DNA of 64,000 nucleotides from NCBI RefSeq assembly GCF_002179965.1, contig NZ_NGUQ01000007.1, positions 620,001 through 684,000 on the forward strand. Direction: 5' to 3'. A program made the translations under genes and the position numbers. Each line of letters opens with the position of its first letter. The stretch's first letter is position 1. Positions 29,414-39,594 of the stretch are shown piece by piece. The DNA is from Pandoraea sp. PE-S2T-3. Lineage in GTDB: Bacteria; Pseudomonadota; Gammaproteobacteria; Burkholderiales; Burkholderiaceae. A model generated the notes under the pieces. That model worked only from the letters and a program-made list of their open reading frames with translations. It searched no databases and was not told the origin of the DNA.

Positions 29414-29471
29414 CGGGCCGACGGCGCGCCACACCCGGCGCGCCACGACCGTACACGGGGAGAAACACCAA

Positions 29472-30254
29472 ATGATCCGTTCGCTCTACATCGCTGCTAC
29501 CGGCATGAACGCCCAGCAGACGAACATGGACGTGATTTCGAACAACCTCGCCAACACCAGCACGAACGGCTTCAAGAAAGGCCGTGCGGTGTTCGAGGAC
29601 CTGCTGTACCAGACCATTCGCCAGCCCGGCGCCCAGTCGTCGCAACAAACGCTGCTGCCGTCGGGCCTGCAACTGGGTACCGGTGTGCGTCCGGCCGCGA
29701 CCGAGCGCATCTTTACTCAGGGCAACCTGACGTCCACCAGCAACGCGAAGGACGTGGCCATCAACGGCGACGGCTTCTTCCAGGTGCTGATGCCGGACGG
29801 CACGACCGCCTACTCGCGCGACGGCTCGTTTCAGGTCGACAACAACGGCCAGTTGGTGACGGCGTCGGGTTACCCGATTCAGCCGGCGATCACGATCCCC
29901 GCCAACGCCCTGTCGCTGACCATTGCGCGCGACGGTACGGTGTCGGTGACGCAGCCGGGCAGCACGGCCAACGTGCAGATCGGTACGTTCCAGCTCGCCA
30001 CGTTCATCAACAACGCCGGTCTGCAAAGCCTGGGCGAGAACCTGTACGCCGAGACGGCCGCCTCAGGCGCGCCGAACGTCGCACAGCCGGGCACCAACGG
30101 CGCGGGCGTGCTCAACCAGAACTACGTTGAAACGTCGAACGTGAACGTGGTGGAAGAACTGGTGAACATGATTCAGGCGCAACGTGCCTACGAAATCAAC
30201 TCGAAGGCCGTGACGGCCTCCGATCAGATGCTCCAGCGTCTGACGCAGATGTAA
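29472..30254 (+). CDS. flgG: Distal rod protein FlgG
   Basis: 260 residues, identical in length to E. coli FlgG. Begins [20 protein letters not shown] with [24 protein letters not shown], the FlgG-specific insertion that distinguishes it from FlgE, and ends [28 protein letters not shown]. It is preceded by a GGGGAGAAA-type ribosome site. Confidence 0.98.
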   Translation: MIRSLYIAATGMNAQQTNMDVISNNLANTSTNGFKKGRAVFEDLLYQTIRQPGAQSSQQTLLPSGLQLGTGVRPAATERIFTQGNLTSTSNAKDVAINGDGFFQVLMPDGTTAYSRDGSFQVDNNGQLVTASGYPIQPAITIPANALSLTIARDGTVSVTQPGSTANVQIGTFQLATFINNAGLQSLGENLYAETAASGAPNVAQPGTNGAGVLNQNYVETSNVNVVEELVNMIQAQRAYEINSKAVTASDQMLQRLTQM

Positions 30255-30305
30255 GTGGCGCTTGCCGCTATCGTTGCCGCCAGACTAGTGTTCAGGAAAG
30301 CCGAG

Positions 30306-31034
30306 ATGTCAGTTCAGTCAGCCAAATCGACCGATTCAGTTACTCAATGTGCCGCAAGCCCGGTGCGGTATCTCGCGCTGATGGCAGCCGTCGCATTGAG
30401 CGGTCTGGCCGGCTGCGCCTACGTACCGCAGGAACCGGTGGTGCAGGGCCCGACCACCACGCGCCCGCCGCCCCCGCCGATGGGCGCCGATCCGGAAGGG
30501 TCGATCTATCGCCCGATCTACTCGAACCGGCCGCTGTTCGAAGACCGCCGTCCGCGTAACGTCGGCGATATTCTGACCATCACGATCAACGAGAACACGG
30601 CCGCCAGCAAGAATTCGGCTGCCAACACCAGCCGCGCCGGCAGCGGCTCGCTCGCGCTCAATCAGATGCCGGGCGTCGTGGGCGGGGTGTTCAACAACCA
30701 GAGTCTGGATGCCAATGGCGCGAACAAGTTCGACGCCAAGGGTGCGGCCAACGCCAACAACGTGTTCTCGGGGCAGATCACCGTGACCGTGATGGAAGTG
30801 CTCGGCAATGGCAACCTGACGGTGGCCGGCGAGAAGCAGATCGCGATCAATCAGGGCACGGAGTACATCAAGTTTTCGGGCGTCGTCAGCCCGCAGACGA
30901 TTTCGGGCGCGAATACCGTGCCTTCGACGCAGGTGGCCGATGCGCGCATCGAATACCGTGGCAAGGGCTACATCAACGAAGCCGAAACCATGGGCTGGCT
31001 GCAACGCTTCTTCCTTAACGTTTCGCCGTTCTGA
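30306..31034 (+). CDS. flgH: L-ring lipoprotein FlgH
   Basis: 242 residues from ATG 30306, which follows AGGAAAG; the frame is open back to 30255, directly after flgG. The N-terminus is a lipoprotein signal with lipobox LAGC at Cys37. The mature part has [41 protein letters not shown] and the conserved C-terminal [21 protein letters not shown]. It forms the outer-membrane bushing around the rod. The stop overlaps the flgI ATG. Confidence 0.96.
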   Translation: MSVQSAKSTDSVTQCAASPVRYLALMAAVALSGLAGCAYVPQEPVVQGPTTTRPPPPPMGADPEGSIYRPIYSNRPLFEDRRPRNVGDILTITINENTAASKNSAANTSRAGSGSLALNQMPGVVGGVFNNQSLDANGANKFDAKGAANANNVFSGQITVTVMEVLGNGNLTVAGEKQIAINQGTEYIKFSGVVSPQTISGANTVPSTQVADARIEYRGKGYINEAETMGWLQRFFLNVSPF

Positions 31035-32254
31035 TGTCGATCATGTCGTCCCTGCCGCGCCGCGCGCACGCTTCCCGCCAGTCTGGCCAACACGCTGGCC
31101 CGCGTGCTCACGCTCACCCGATGGCGAAGGCGCTCGCTAAGGTGCTCGTTAAGGCGCTCGTCGTCGCGGGTGCCGCCGGCTTCGCGATGCTCGCGCCCGG
31201 TGCCGCCCATGCGGAGCGCCTGAAGGAACTGGCCTCGATTCAGGGTGTGCGCGACAACCAGTTGATCGGCTACGGTCTCGTGGCCGGTCTCGACAACTCG
31301 GGCGACCAGACCACGCAGACGCCGTTTACCGTGCAGAGCATGACGAACATGCTCTCGCAGCTCGGTATTACCGTAGCGCCCGGTACCAACATGCAGTTGA
31401 AGAACGTGGCGGCGGTGATGGTGACCGCCACGCTGCCGGCGTTCACGCGCCCGGGCCAGCCGATCGACGTCGTTGTCTCGTCGATGGGTAACGCCAAGAG
31501 CCTGCGCGGCGGCACGCTGCTCATGACCCCGCTCAAGGGGCCGGACGGTCAGGTCTACGCGCTCGCGCAGGGCAACCTGCTGGTGGGCGGCGCTGGCGCG
31601 TCGGCCAACGGGTCGAGTGTGACGGTCAACCAGCTCGCGTCGGGCCGGATTCCGAACGGCGCGATCGTCGAGCGCAGTGTCCCGACCGCCATGGGCGGTC
31701 AGCCGGGCACCATTCAGATGGAATTGAACGCCACCGACTTCTCCACCGCCCAGCGGGTGGTCGACGCGGTGAACCGCCGCTTTGGCTACAGCACGGCGCA
31801 GGCGCTCGATGGCCGGGTGATTCTGCTGCGCACGCCGACCGATCCGTCGGCGCGGGTGCAGTTCCTCGCCCAGTTGGAAAGCATTGAAGTGAAACCGGAC
31901 AACTCGGCAGCGCGCGTGATCATCAACGCCCGCACCGGTTCGGTCGTGATGAACCAGAACGTGACGATCCAGCAGTGCGCCGTGGCTCACGGCAACCTGT
32001 CGGTGGTGATCGACACGCAAAACAATGTCAGCCAGCCGGCGCCGTTCTCGGGCGGGCAGACGGTGGTGGCCCCGAATTCGCAAATCTCCGTGCAACAGGA
32101 GAACAACGCGCTCAAGCTGGTCAAGGCGGGCGCGAACCTCGCCGACGTGGTCAAGGCGCTGAACTCGCTCGGCGCAAGCCCGGCGGACCTGATGTCGATT
32201 TTGCAGGCCATGAAGGCCTCGGGCGCGCTGCGCGCCGACCTGGAGATCATCTGA
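31034..32254 (+). CDS. flgI: P-ring protein FlgI
   Basis: 406 residues from ATG 31034. ATG 31121 ([17 protein letters not shown]) would give a more standard Sec signal ending in AAHA before [26 protein letters not shown]; from 31034 there is a 29-residue basic extension. Neither start has a strong ribosome site, but 31034 overlaps the flgH stop. The rest is typical FlgI, including [12 protein letters not shown] and [12 protein letters not shown], and the C-terminal [23 protein letters not shown]. It forms the periplasmic P ring with help from FlgA. Confidence 0.96.
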   Translation: MSIMSSLPRRAHASRQSGQHAGPRAHAHPMAKALAKVLVKALVVAGAAGFAMLAPGAAHAERLKELASIQGVRDNQLIGYGLVAGLDNSGDQTTQTPFTVQSMTNMLSQLGITVAPGTNMQLKNVAAVMVTATLPAFTRPGQPIDVVVSSMGNAKSLRGGTLLMTPLKGPDGQVYALAQGNLLVGGAGASANGSSVTVNQLASGRIPNGAIVERSVPTAMGGQPGTIQMELNATDFSTAQRVVDAVNRRFGYSTAQALDGRVILLRTPTDPSARVQFLAQLESIEVKPDNSAARVIINARTGSVVMNQNVTIQQCAVAHGNLSVVIDTQNNVSQPAPFSGGQTVVAPNSQISVQQENNALKLVKAGANLADVVKALNSLGASPADLMSILQAMKASGALRADLEII

Positions 32255-32255
32255 T

Positions 32256-33134
32256 ATGGCGGACGGCAACCGAGTCGCTGGCAAGAACCTGCCCGACCTG
32301 ACGCAGCGTGCGACCTACGACATGCAGGGCCTCACCGCCCTGCGCGCCGCCGCACATCAGCAGACGCCGCAGGCCACCCAGCAGGCGGCCAAGCAGTTCG
32401 AAGCCGTCTTCACGCAGATGATGATGAAGAGCATGCGCGACGCCACGATGTCCGGCGGCTTGCTCGGCAGCGATCAGGAAAAGATGTTCAACGGCATGCT
32501 CGACGACCAGCTTGCCCAGCAACTCGCCTCGCACAAGGGCATGGGGCTGGCCGACCTGATGCTCAAGCAGCTCGCCCAGACCGGCACCACGCTGCCGCCC
32601 GCCGCCATGGGCCGCCAGCAGTCGTTGCAGGGCCGCGCCTACAACTCGGCCGACGCCATCGGCGTGGCCGACGGTGCCCCGGCGGTCGCGGGTGAATTTG
32701 TCGACCGCATGGCCTCGGCCGCGCAAAGCGCCAGCGCACAAAGCGGTATCCCGGCACGGTTCATGCTGAGTCAGGCGGCGCTGGAGTCCGGCTGGGGCAA
32801 GCGCGAGATCCGCCGCAGCGACGGCAGCACCAGCCACAACGTGTTCGGCATCAAGGCGGGCAAAAACTGGACCGGGCCGACGGTGGAAGTCGCCACCACG
32901 GAATATGTGGGCGGCCAGCCGCGCAAGGTCATGGCCAAGTTCCGGGCGTACAACTCGTATGACGAGGCGTTTGCCGACTACGCCAAGCTGATCTCGAACA
33001 ACCCGCGCTACGCGCAGGTGGTGGCCAGCGCCAACGACGCGGCAAGCTTCGCCAACAACCTGCAACGCGCCGGTTACGCAACCGACCCGCAATACGCGAA
33101 CAAGCTGATGAAGATCATGAAGCACTTCGCCTGA
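32256..33134 (+). CDS. flgJ: Rod cap and peptidoglycan hydrolase FlgJ
   Basis: 292-residue bifunctional FlgJ. The N-terminal rod-binding domain (about 1-100) has QAAKQFEAVFTQMMMKSMRD and GLADLMLKQL. The C-terminal glucosaminidase-type muramidase domain (about 145-290) has the catalytic Glu177 in SQAALESGWGKREI, SHNVFGIKAG and YDEAFADYAKLI. It caps the growing rod and opens the murein for it. The start lies one base after the flgI stop. Confidence 0.96.
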   Translation: MADGNRVAGKNLPDLTQRATYDMQGLTALRAAAHQQTPQATQQAAKQFEAVFTQMMMKSMRDATMSGGLLGSDQEKMFNGMLDDQLAQQLASHKGMGLADLMLKQLAQTGTTLPPAAMGRQQSLQGRAYNSADAIGVADGAPAVAGEFVDRMASAAQSASAQSGIPARFMLSQAALESGWGKREIRRSDGSTSHNVFGIKAGKNWTGPTVEVATTEYVGGQPRKVMAKFRAYNSYDEAFADYAKLISNNPRYAQVVASANDAASFANNLQRAGYATDPQYANKLMKIMKHFA

Positions 33135-33158
33135 GGCGGAGTGGCTGCTCAATCTGCC

Positions 33159-33185
33159 TAAATTTTAGGCAAAACCGGCCGGGCC
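33159..33185 (+). promoter_or_regulatory. Possible sigma-28 promoter for flgK-flgL
   Basis: TAAATTTT, then 11 bases (AGGCAAAACCG), then GCCGGGCC. The -35 element is identical to that before fliC and the spacing is right; the -10 keeps GCCG but not the ATAA half. It lies 25 bases after the flgJ stop and about 90 bases before the flgK ATG, where a late promoter for hook-associated proteins is expected. The -35 also sits in a small palindrome, CCTAAATTTTAGG. Confidence 0.4.
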
Positions 33186-33278
33186 TCAATATTGCCGCCA
33201 GGCTGCCGTAAACACATCGGTAACGGTGCGCGAACGGGCTTTCCCGTGGGACGCGCCTCCAACTCAAGCCGCGAGATC

Positions 33279-35267
33279 ATGAGCCTAATCAATATTGGCA
33301 TGAGCGGGCTGAACGCCGCCCAGTTCGCCCTCAACACCACCGGCAACAACATCTCCAATTCGGGGACGGCCGGCTACAACCGGCAGATCGTCAGCTACAC
33401 CCAGGCGGACAGCCAGTTCGCGGGCGTGGGCTATATCGGTTCGGGCGTGCTGGTGAGCGACGTGTCGCGGGTGTACGACCAGTTTCTGGCAGGTCAGGCC
33501 AATCAGGCGCAGACCCAATACAGCCAGCTCAACACTTACTACCAGCAGATCTCGCAGATCAACAACGCGCTGGGTAGCTCGACGACCGGCCTGTCGGCCT
33601 CGATGTCCTCGTTCTTCACGAACTTGCAGACCATCGTGACCGCGCCGAACAACTCGGCCACCCGCGCCACGGTCATCTCGTCGGCCCAGACGCTCACGAG
33701 CATGTTCCAGTCGCTCTCGGGTGCGCTCTCGTCGCTGCGTACGGCCGTGAACGGCAATCTCACGCAGTCGACCGAACAGATCAACACCTACGCCAAGCAG
33801 ATCGCCACGTTGAACGACGCGATTCTGCAAGCTCAGGGCAATGGCGGCGGCGTCACCCCGAACGACCTGCTCGACCAGCGCGATCAGGCGGTGGCCAGCC
33901 TGAACGCGATCGTCCAGACGAACGTCGTGAAGAACACCGACGGCTCGTACAACGTGTTCGTGGGCAACGGCCAGTCGCTCGTGATGGGCAACTCGGCGTA
34001 CCAGATGACCACGGTGCCGTCGACGAGCGATCCGTCGCAGCTGACCGTCGCGTACGTGTCGCCCAATGGCACCAAGATTCCCATTCCGGAATCGTCGATC
34101 ACCGGCGGTTCGCTGGCCGGTCTGCTGTCGTTCCGCAGCGGCGCGCTCACGCAGGCGCAGAACTCGCTGGGCCAGATCGCGCTGTCGCTGGCCGGCACGT
34201 TCAACGCACAGAACCAACTCGGTCTGGACCTGTATGGCCAGATGGGCGGCAACTTCTTCACGGTGCCGAGCCCGACGATCATTGCGAACACCGGCAATTC
34301 CGGTGCGGCAACGCTTAACGCGTCGATCACCGACGCCTCGAAGATCACGGCCAGCGACTACTCCGTGACCTACGACGGCACCAACTACACCATGACGCGC
34401 CTGACCGATGGCGCCAAGTGGACGGCAGGTGCACCGGCGACGCCGGGCACGCCCCTGAATTTCCAGGACAGCAGCGGCGCGGCATTTGCCGATGGCTTCA
34501 AGGTCACGGTGGGCAACATGGCCGCCGGCGACAGCTTCACGATCCAGCCGACCCGCAACGCCGCGCAGAACATCGGCGTCGCGATCACGGACCCGGGCAA
34601 GATTGCACTGGCCGCACCGGTCATCGCTTCGGCGGGCAGCAGCAACGGCGGTTCGCTCAAGGTCGATCAGGGCACGGTTGACGCCAGTTACTTGTCGAAC
34701 GTGCTGACGGGGCCGGTGAACTTCACGTTCAGCAAGAACGCGACGACTGGTGCGATCACGCTCGTCGCGCCGGCGCCGATGACGGTGACCGTCAATGGGG
34801 TGACGACGTCTTACGCCGCGGGCGACACCGTGCCGTACGACGCCACCAACGGCGCCAAGATCACGACGGGCGGTGTGACCGTGAACGTGAGCGGCACCCC
34901 GGCCGACGGCGACAAGTTCAGCATTGCGCCGAACACCTCGGGCGCGGTGACGGACAACCGTAACGGTCTGGCACTGTCGGCACTGCAAAACGACAAGACC
35001 AAGGTGGGCGGCTCGCAGAGCTACACGTCGGCCTATGCCAATCTCGTGTCGTATGTCGGTTCGACCACGAACACCTACAAGGCGACCAGCGCCGCGCAGC
35101 AAACGCTGCTGCAACAGGCCCAAGGGGCCCAGCAATCGAATTCCGGCGTGAACCTCGACGAAGAGGCAGCCAACCTGATCAAGTATCAACAGCTTTATCA
35201 GGCCAACTCCAAGGTCATTCAGACAGCGTCGTCGTTGTTCGACACGATCCTGCAAATGGTCAACTAA
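33279..35267 (+). CDS. flgK: Hook-filament junction protein FlgK (HAP1)
   Basis: 662 residues from ATG 33279, where the protein begins MSLINIGMSGLNAAQFALNTTGNNIS; the frame is open to 33192 but the extra residues are not flagellar. The C-terminus has SGVNLDEEAANLIKYQQLYQANSKVIQTA, the conserved HAP1 D0 helix. It is longer than E. coli FlgK (547); the extra length lies in the middle, which holds two related stretches, GNMAAGDSFTIQP and SGTPADGDKFSIAP. Exported with FlgN as chaperone. Confidence 0.97.
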   Translation: MSLINIGMSGLNAAQFALNTTGNNISNSGTAGYNRQIVSYTQADSQFAGVGYIGSGVLVSDVSRVYDQFLAGQANQAQTQYSQLNTYYQQISQINNALGSSTTGLSASMSSFFTNLQTIVTAPNNSATRATVISSAQTLTSMFQSLSGALSSLRTAVNGNLTQSTEQINTYAKQIATLNDAILQAQGNGGGVTPNDLLDQRDQAVASLNAIVQTNVVKNTDGSYNVFVGNGQSLVMGNSAYQMTTVPSTSDPSQLTVAYVSPNGTKIPIPESSITGGSLAGLLSFRSGALTQAQNSLGQIALSLAGTFNAQNQLGLDLYGQMGGNFFTVPSPTIIANTGNSGAATLNASITDASKITASDYSVTYDGTNYTMTRLTDGAKWTAGAPATPGTPLNFQDSSGAAFADGFKVTVGNMAAGDSFTIQPTRNAAQNIGVAITDPGKIALAAPVIASAGSSNGGSLKVDQGTVDASYLSNVLTGPVNFTFSKNATTGAITLVAPAPMTVTVNGVTTSYAAGDTVPYDATNGAKITTGGVTVNVSGTPADGDKFSIAPNTSGAVTDNRNGLALSALQNDKTKVGGSQSYTSAYANLVSYVGSTTNTYKATSAAQQTLLQQAQGAQQSNSGVNLDEEAANLIKYQQLYQANSKVIQTASSLFDTILQMVN

Positions 35268-35284
35268 GGGCAGGAGACAGCGCC

Positions 35285-36520
35285 ATGCGAATCAGCACCA
35301 ACATGATTTACGATCAGGGCCTGCGCGCAATGAGCCAGAACACCTCTGATCTGCTCAATACGCAACAGCAGCTCTCGTCGGGCCTGCGCGTGACCACGCC
35401 CAGCGATGACCCGGTGGCTTCCGCTCAAGCCGTGGCCGTGTCGCAGAACAACGACATGAACTCGCAGTACTCGGCGAACCGCGCGTCGGCGACGACGCAG
35501 TTGCAACTCGAAGACTCGACCTTCGGCAGCATCATCAACACGTTGCAACACGTGATGTCGCAAGTGGTGACGGCCGGTAACCCGTCGCTCAACGACAGCG
35601 ACCGCAACACGATCGCCACCGACCTGCAATCGAGCTTCCAGCAATTGCTCTCGCTCGCGAACACGACCGATGCCAACGGTCAGTACCTGTTCTCGGGCTA
35701 TCAGGGCAACTCGGCGGCGTATGTCACGTCGGCCACGGGAGCGTCGTACGCAGGTGACGCCGGCGTGCGCTACGTGCAGGTCAGCCCGAATCGTCAAATC
35801 GCGATCAACGACATCGGTTCGAGCATTTTCCAGAGCATCCAGCCGGGCACGGCGGGTGCGCTGATCACGGGCAACAGCAGCAATCAGGGCTCGGCCACGT
35901 ACAAACCGGTTTCGACGACCGACGTGACCAATCCGGGCGCGACCCACCAGTATCAGATCAGCTTCGCCGTCGACAGCACGACCACGCCGCCGACGACGAC
36001 GTACACCGTCAAGGATCAGACCGACACGACGGTGCCTGACGTGACGGGGGCGTACACCGCCGGCCAGCCGATCACGTTCGGCGGCAAGTCGGTCACCTTC
36101 AACGGCGCACCCGCCAATGGCGACAACTATCAGGTGCAACCGGCGAACAAGGGCAGCACCAACGTGTTCGACAACCTGCAAGCGCTGATCAACACGCTCA
36201 AGACGCCGCTCAGCAGCGCGGGTCAGGCGGGGCAGTCGAACCTGTCGAACGCGCTGACCACGTTCAGCGAAATGTTCAGCAACACGTACGACAACGTCAC
36301 GACGGTGCGCACGACGGTGGGCTCGCGCATGAACGAGCTGTCGTCGCTGAACAATATCGGCGACAGCAATTCGCTGAACTATCAGTCGCAACTGGCCGAC
36401 CTGCTGCAAGTCGACTGGAATTCGTCGGCAACCAAGTTTGCGCAGTTGCAGGCCGCATTGCAGGCGTCGCAGCAAAGCTTCCTCCAGACGCAGAAGCTCT
36501 CGCTGTTCAGCTTGCTGTAA
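35285..36520 (+). CDS. flgL: Hook-filament junction protein FlgL (HAP3)
   Basis: 411-residue flagellin-like junction protein; starts MRISTNMIYDQGLRAMSQNT with LLNTQQQLSSGLRVTTPSDDP, and ends with flagellin-type C-terminal helices (GSRMNELSSLNNIGDSNSLNY). About 95 residues longer than E. coli FlgL (317), mostly an insert near residues 200-285 containing NGAPANGDNYQVQP, similar to the repeats in FlgK. Last gene of the flg operon, followed by a terminator. Confidence 0.96.
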   Translation: MRISTNMIYDQGLRAMSQNTSDLLNTQQQLSSGLRVTTPSDDPVASAQAVAVSQNNDMNSQYSANRASATTQLQLEDSTFGSIINTLQHVMSQVVTAGNPSLNDSDRNTIATDLQSSFQQLLSLANTTDANGQYLFSGYQGNSAAYVTSATGASYAGDAGVRYVQVSPNRQIAINDIGSSIFQSIQPGTAGALITGNSSNQGSATYKPVSTTDVTNPGATHQYQISFAVDSTTTPPTTTYTVKDQTDTTVPDVTGAYTAGQPITFGGKSVTFNGAPANGDNYQVQPANKGSTNVFDNLQALINTLKTPLSSAGQAGQSNLSNALTTFSEMFSNTYDNVTTVRTTVGSRMNELSSLNNIGDSNSLNYQSQLADLLQVDWNSSATKFAQLQAALQASQQSFLQTQKLSLFSLL

Positions 36521-36575
36521 GCGACACACGCAGCGTGGACGGCGCCACTGCGCCACCACGCCGCGGCAGGACAAC

Positions 36576-36613
36576 ACGGGCCGCCGGCATTGCCGCGCGG
36601 CCCGTTTGCTTTT
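36576..36613. terminator. Terminator between convergent flgL and fliR
   Basis: ACGGGCCGC (36576-36584) pairs with GCGGCCCGT (36597-36605), followed on + by TTTGCTTTT. It lies in the 114-base space between convergent flgL and fliR and mainly serves the flg operon. Confidence 0.7.
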
Positions 36614-36634
36614 CAGGGGAAGGGGGCAGGCCGT

Positions 36635-37426
36635 TCAGGCCTTGGGGACGAACGCTGCGGTGGCGCGGATCATCATGTCCACGCCGATCGAGGTGAAGTG
36701 GTCCATCACCGGCGCGATGCGCGGCATCATCAGTTCGAGCACGAAGAGGCCAACGGCCAGCGTAAGCGGAAAGCCCACGGCGAAGATGTTGAGCTGCGGT
36801 GCTGCGCGGTTAAGAATGCCGAGCGCCAGATTGCAGATCAGCAGGGCCGCCACCAGCGGCAATGAAAGCATCAGTGCCAGCGTAAAGAGCTGCCCGCCGA
36901 GCGAGGCGAGATACTGCCAGCCGCCTGCCGAGATCGGTGTGCCCGAGATCGGCAACACCGCAAAGCTCTGGACGAGCGTGGCGTACATCACCAGATGACC
37001 GTTGGTGGCGAGAAACACCAGCATGGCCACCACGTTGAGGAACATGCCGAGCACGGCAGTGCTGCCGTCGCTGTTCGGGGTGAGCAGCGTGGCGAACGAC
37101 AGACCCATCTGCAAGCCCACGAAGTCGCCCGCCATGCTGATCGCCGAGAACACGATCTGCATGCACCAGCCGAGCGCGGCGCCGATCATGAGCTGCTGCG
37201 TCAGAATCCATAGCCCTTCCCACGAGAACGGCGACACGGCCGGCATGGGGCCGAGCATCGGTGCCAGCGCGAGGGCGACGATGCCCGCGAGACCGATCTT
37301 GACCGTCGACGGCACCGCCGAGTCGCCGAAGAGCGGCGCGCTCATCGTGAGTGCCAGCAAGCGGACGAACGGAAACAAGAACGCCGCAATGACGCCCGAG
37401 AGCTGGTCGTAGGTGAAGCTGATCAA
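36635..37426 (-). CDS. fliR: Flagellar export gate protein FliR
   Basis: 263-residue integral membrane export-gate component with about six hydrophobic spans. Starts MISFTYDQLSGVIAAFLFPFVRLLALT; includes SAPLFGDSAVPSTVKIGLAG and MAGDFVGLQMGLSFATLL, typical of FliR. Final gene of the fliL-R operon; 45 bases after fliQ. Confidence 0.97.
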   Translation of the reverse strand: MISFTYDQLSGVIAAFLFPFVRLLALTMSAPLFGDSAVPSTVKIGLAGIVALALAPMLGPMPAVSPFSWEGLWILTQQLMIGAALGWCMQIVFSAISMAGDFVGLQMGLSFATLLTPNSDGSTAVLGMFLNVVAMLVFLATNGHLVMYATLVQSFAVLPISGTPISAGGWQYLASLGGQLFTLALMLSLPLVAALLICNLALGILNRAAPQLNIFAVGFPLTLAVGLFVLELMMPRIAPVMDHFTSIGVDMMIRATAAFVPKA

Positions 37427-37471
37427 GGGACGAGGGAGAGGGCGGCGTGCCGTGGCATGACTCGGCCCGCC

Positions 37472-37741
37472 TTAGCTGACGAGGCCGGGAATGCCGGTGA
37501 GCAACTGCTTCATGTAGTCGACCATGAGGTTGAGCATCCACGGTCCGGCCACGACCAGTGTGATGAACACGGCCAGCAGCTTCGGAATGAACGACAGCGT
37601 CATTTCATTGATCTGCGTGGCGGCCTGAAACAAGCTCACGAGCAAACCCGAGACCAGCGCCACCAGCAGCAGCGGCCCGGCCAGCAGCAACGTGACCTGC
37701 ATGGCCTGATGGGCCAGCGCCATAACGGTTTCCGGCGTCAT
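37472..37741 (-). CDS. fliQ: Flagellar export gate protein FliQ
   Basis: 89 residues, the same as E. coli FliQ, from ATG 37741: MTPETVMALAHQAMQVTLLL. Two membrane helices with the FQAATQINEMTLSFIPKLLA loop conserved in the family. The ORF is open upstream to 37807 but that part overlaps fliP. Export-gate component forming a helical pore with FliP and FliR. Confidence 0.97.
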   Translation of the reverse strand: MTPETVMALAHQAMQVTLLLAGPLLLVALVSGLLVSLFQAATQINEMTLSFIPKLLAVFITLVVAGPWMLNLMVDYMKQLLTGIPGLVS

Positions 37742-37757
37742 TCGGCGTGCCTCCCCG

Positions 37758-38534
37758 CTACATGTTGAAGCTCTGGGCCAACGAGCCCAGCAGCAGTTGC
37801 CAGCCATCGACCACCACGAACAGCATCAGCTTGAACGGCAGCGACACGGTGGAGGGCGAGACCATCATCATCCCCATGGCCATCAGCACGCTCGCGACCA
37901 CCAGATCGATGATCAGGAACGGGATGAAGATGGTGAAGCCGATCTGGAAGGCCGTTTTCAACTCGCTCGTAGCAAAGGCCGGCACGAGAATGCGCATCGG
38001 CACGTCTTCCGGGCCGTTCATCGGCGGGGTCTTGGCCAGCTTGGCGAAGAGCGCGAGATCGGCTTCGCGGGTCTGCTTGAGCATGAACGCGTGGAACGGC
38101 TTGGCACCGGTGTCGATGGCCTGCTCGAAGCTGATCTTGTTGGCCGCGAACGGCTGATAGGCGTCGGTGTACGCCTTGTCGAAGACCGGCGACATCACGA
38201 AGAAGGTCAGGAACAGCGCCAGCCCGATGAGAATCTGGTTCGGCGGCGAAGTGGTCACGCCGATGGCGTGACGCAGCAGCGAGAGCACGATGATGATGCG
38301 CGTGAAGGCGGTCATCATCAGCAACATCGCGGGCAGGAAGCCCAGCGACGTGAGCAGCAACATCGTCTGCACGGACAGCGAGTACGTCTGTCCGCCGCCC
38401 GGGGCGGGCGTGGTGGTGAGCGCCGGCAGGGTGGCCTGTGCCATGGCCGTGCCCGGCAGGGCGACGGCGCAGAGCAATGCCAGTCCGAGCGCCAAGCCCA
38501 GTTTCCACTCGGCGGGCAGCCAGGCACGAGACAT
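37758..38534 (-). CDS. fliP: Flagellar export gate protein FliP
   Basis: 258 residues. N-terminal hydrophobic signal-like segment, then the FliP signatures [35 protein letters not shown] and [23 protein letters not shown]. Length close to E. coli FliP (245). Its start touches the fliO stop. Forms the pentameric core of the export channel. Confidence 0.97.
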   Translation of the reverse strand: MSRAWLPAEWKLGLALGLALLCAVALPGTAMAQATLPALTTTPAPGGGQTYSLSVQTMLLLTSLGFLPAMLLMMTAFTRIIIVLSLLRHAIGVTTSPPNQILIGLALFLTFFVMSPVFDKAYTDAYQPFAANKISFEQAIDTGAKPFHAFMLKQTREADLALFAKLAKTPPMNGPEDVPMRILVPAFATSELKTAFQIGFTIFIPFLIIDLVVASVLMAMGMMMVSPSTVSLPFKLMLFVVVDGWQLLLGSLAQSFNM

Positions 38535-39157
38535 CAGGAATCCTTTTTCATCGATTCGCGCAGCTTTTGCGCAAAGGCTTGCGCGGCGCGGTTGGCCTGC
38601 GCACCCGGATGCGGGCCGCTCGGCGTGGCAGGCAGATCGGCGACGCGCTGGGCGTCGATGGTGTGCAAGGCGCGGACTTGTCCCGGGGCAACGCCCAGTA
38701 CGACCCAGTCACCGGCCACTTCCACCACGACCACGCGTTCGCGCTGACCCACGGCGGCGCTGCCGACAATGCGCACGTTACCGCCGCCCAAGGGGCGTTG
38801 CAGTCCGAATCGCTTCGCGAGCCACGCCAGCCCGAAGAGCAGCGCGAGCACGAACACGAGGCCCAGCCCGGTCTGCACGATGCCGGCACCGCCCAGACTC
38901 GGCACGGCCGCCGCTTGCGAAGCGGTGCCTTGCGCATGCGCGGCGTTCGCCATGAGCAGCGTCGAGGCAGTGAAGGCAGTGAAGAGACTGAATGGGATAC
39001 GGAACAGACCGGCGAGACGTGCCGGGAGGGTGGCGGCAATATCGGCGGCGATGCCGGTAGGGCGTGCGCCCGGCAGCCACGCTCGCGGCTTCGCGAGCGC
39101 TGCTGCTTGTGCCATGGCGCGCCTCACGGGCAGGCCGTGGACTTTCGTTGCAATCAT
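38534..39157 (-). CDS. fliO: Flagellar export assembly factor FliO
   Basis: 207 residues. A variable N-terminus with a hydrophobic segment ([17 protein letters not shown]) is followed by the FliO core: a membrane helix ([21 protein letters not shown]), then the cytoplasmic part with [20 protein letters not shown] and [17 protein letters not shown]. It supports FliP assembly. Its ATG overlaps the fliN TGA, which favours start 39157, although an internal ATG at 39115 is possible. Confidence 0.93.
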   Translation of the reverse strand: MIATKVHGLPVRRAMAQAAALAKPRAWLPGARPTGIAADIAATLPARLAGLFRIPFSLFTAFTASTLLMANAAHAQGTASQAAAVPSLGGAGIVQTGLGLVFVLALLFGLAWLAKRFGLQRPLGGGNVRIVGSAAVGQRERVVVVEVAGDWVVLGVAPGQVRALHTIDAQRVADLPATPSGPHPGAQANRAAQAFAQKLRESMKKDS

Positions 39158-39594
39158 CGGTTGAGCTTACGGATGCGTTCGGATGGCGTGATGATATCAG
39201 TCAGGCGAATGCCGAACTTGTCGTTCACGACCACCACTTCGCCTTGTGCGATGAGGCAGCCGTTGACCAGCACATCCATCGGCTCACCGGCCATGCCGTC
39301 GAGTTCCACCACCGAGCCTTGTGCGAGTTGCAGCAAGTTCTTGATGGCGATCTTCGTGCGGCCCAGCTCCACGGTCATCTGCACCGGGATGTCGAGAATC
39401 AGATCGATGTCGTTATGCGTGGCGCCTGCCGGGTTGCCGGCGGTCGCAGCGAGCGGCTGGAACACGGGCGCGGCTGCCGGGGCGGCGGCGGCGGGTGCCG
39501 GCTCGGCCGCGGTCTGCTCCGCCATGGCACTGGCCCACTCGTCCGCCATGGCCTGGGCGTCGTCACCGGGCGTTTGAGGGGTATCGCTCATCAC
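39154..39594 (-). CDS. fliN: Flagellar switch protein FliN
   Basis: 146-residue C-ring component. The N-terminal half is Ala/Pro rich; the C-terminal SpoA domain has LILDIPVQMTVELGRTKI, LAQGSVVELDGMAGEPMDV and VNDKFGIRLTDII, strongly conserved. Starts 4 bases within the fliM stop. Together with FliM it forms the lower switch ring and docks FliH for export. Confidence 0.97.
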   Translation of the reverse strand: MMSDTPQTPGDDAQAMADEWASAMAEQTAAEPAPAAAAPAAAPVFQPLAATAGNPAGATHNDIDLILDIPVQMTVELGRTKIAIKNLLQLAQGSVVELDGMAGEPMDVLVNGCLIAQGEVVVVNDKFGIRLTDIITPSERIRKLNR

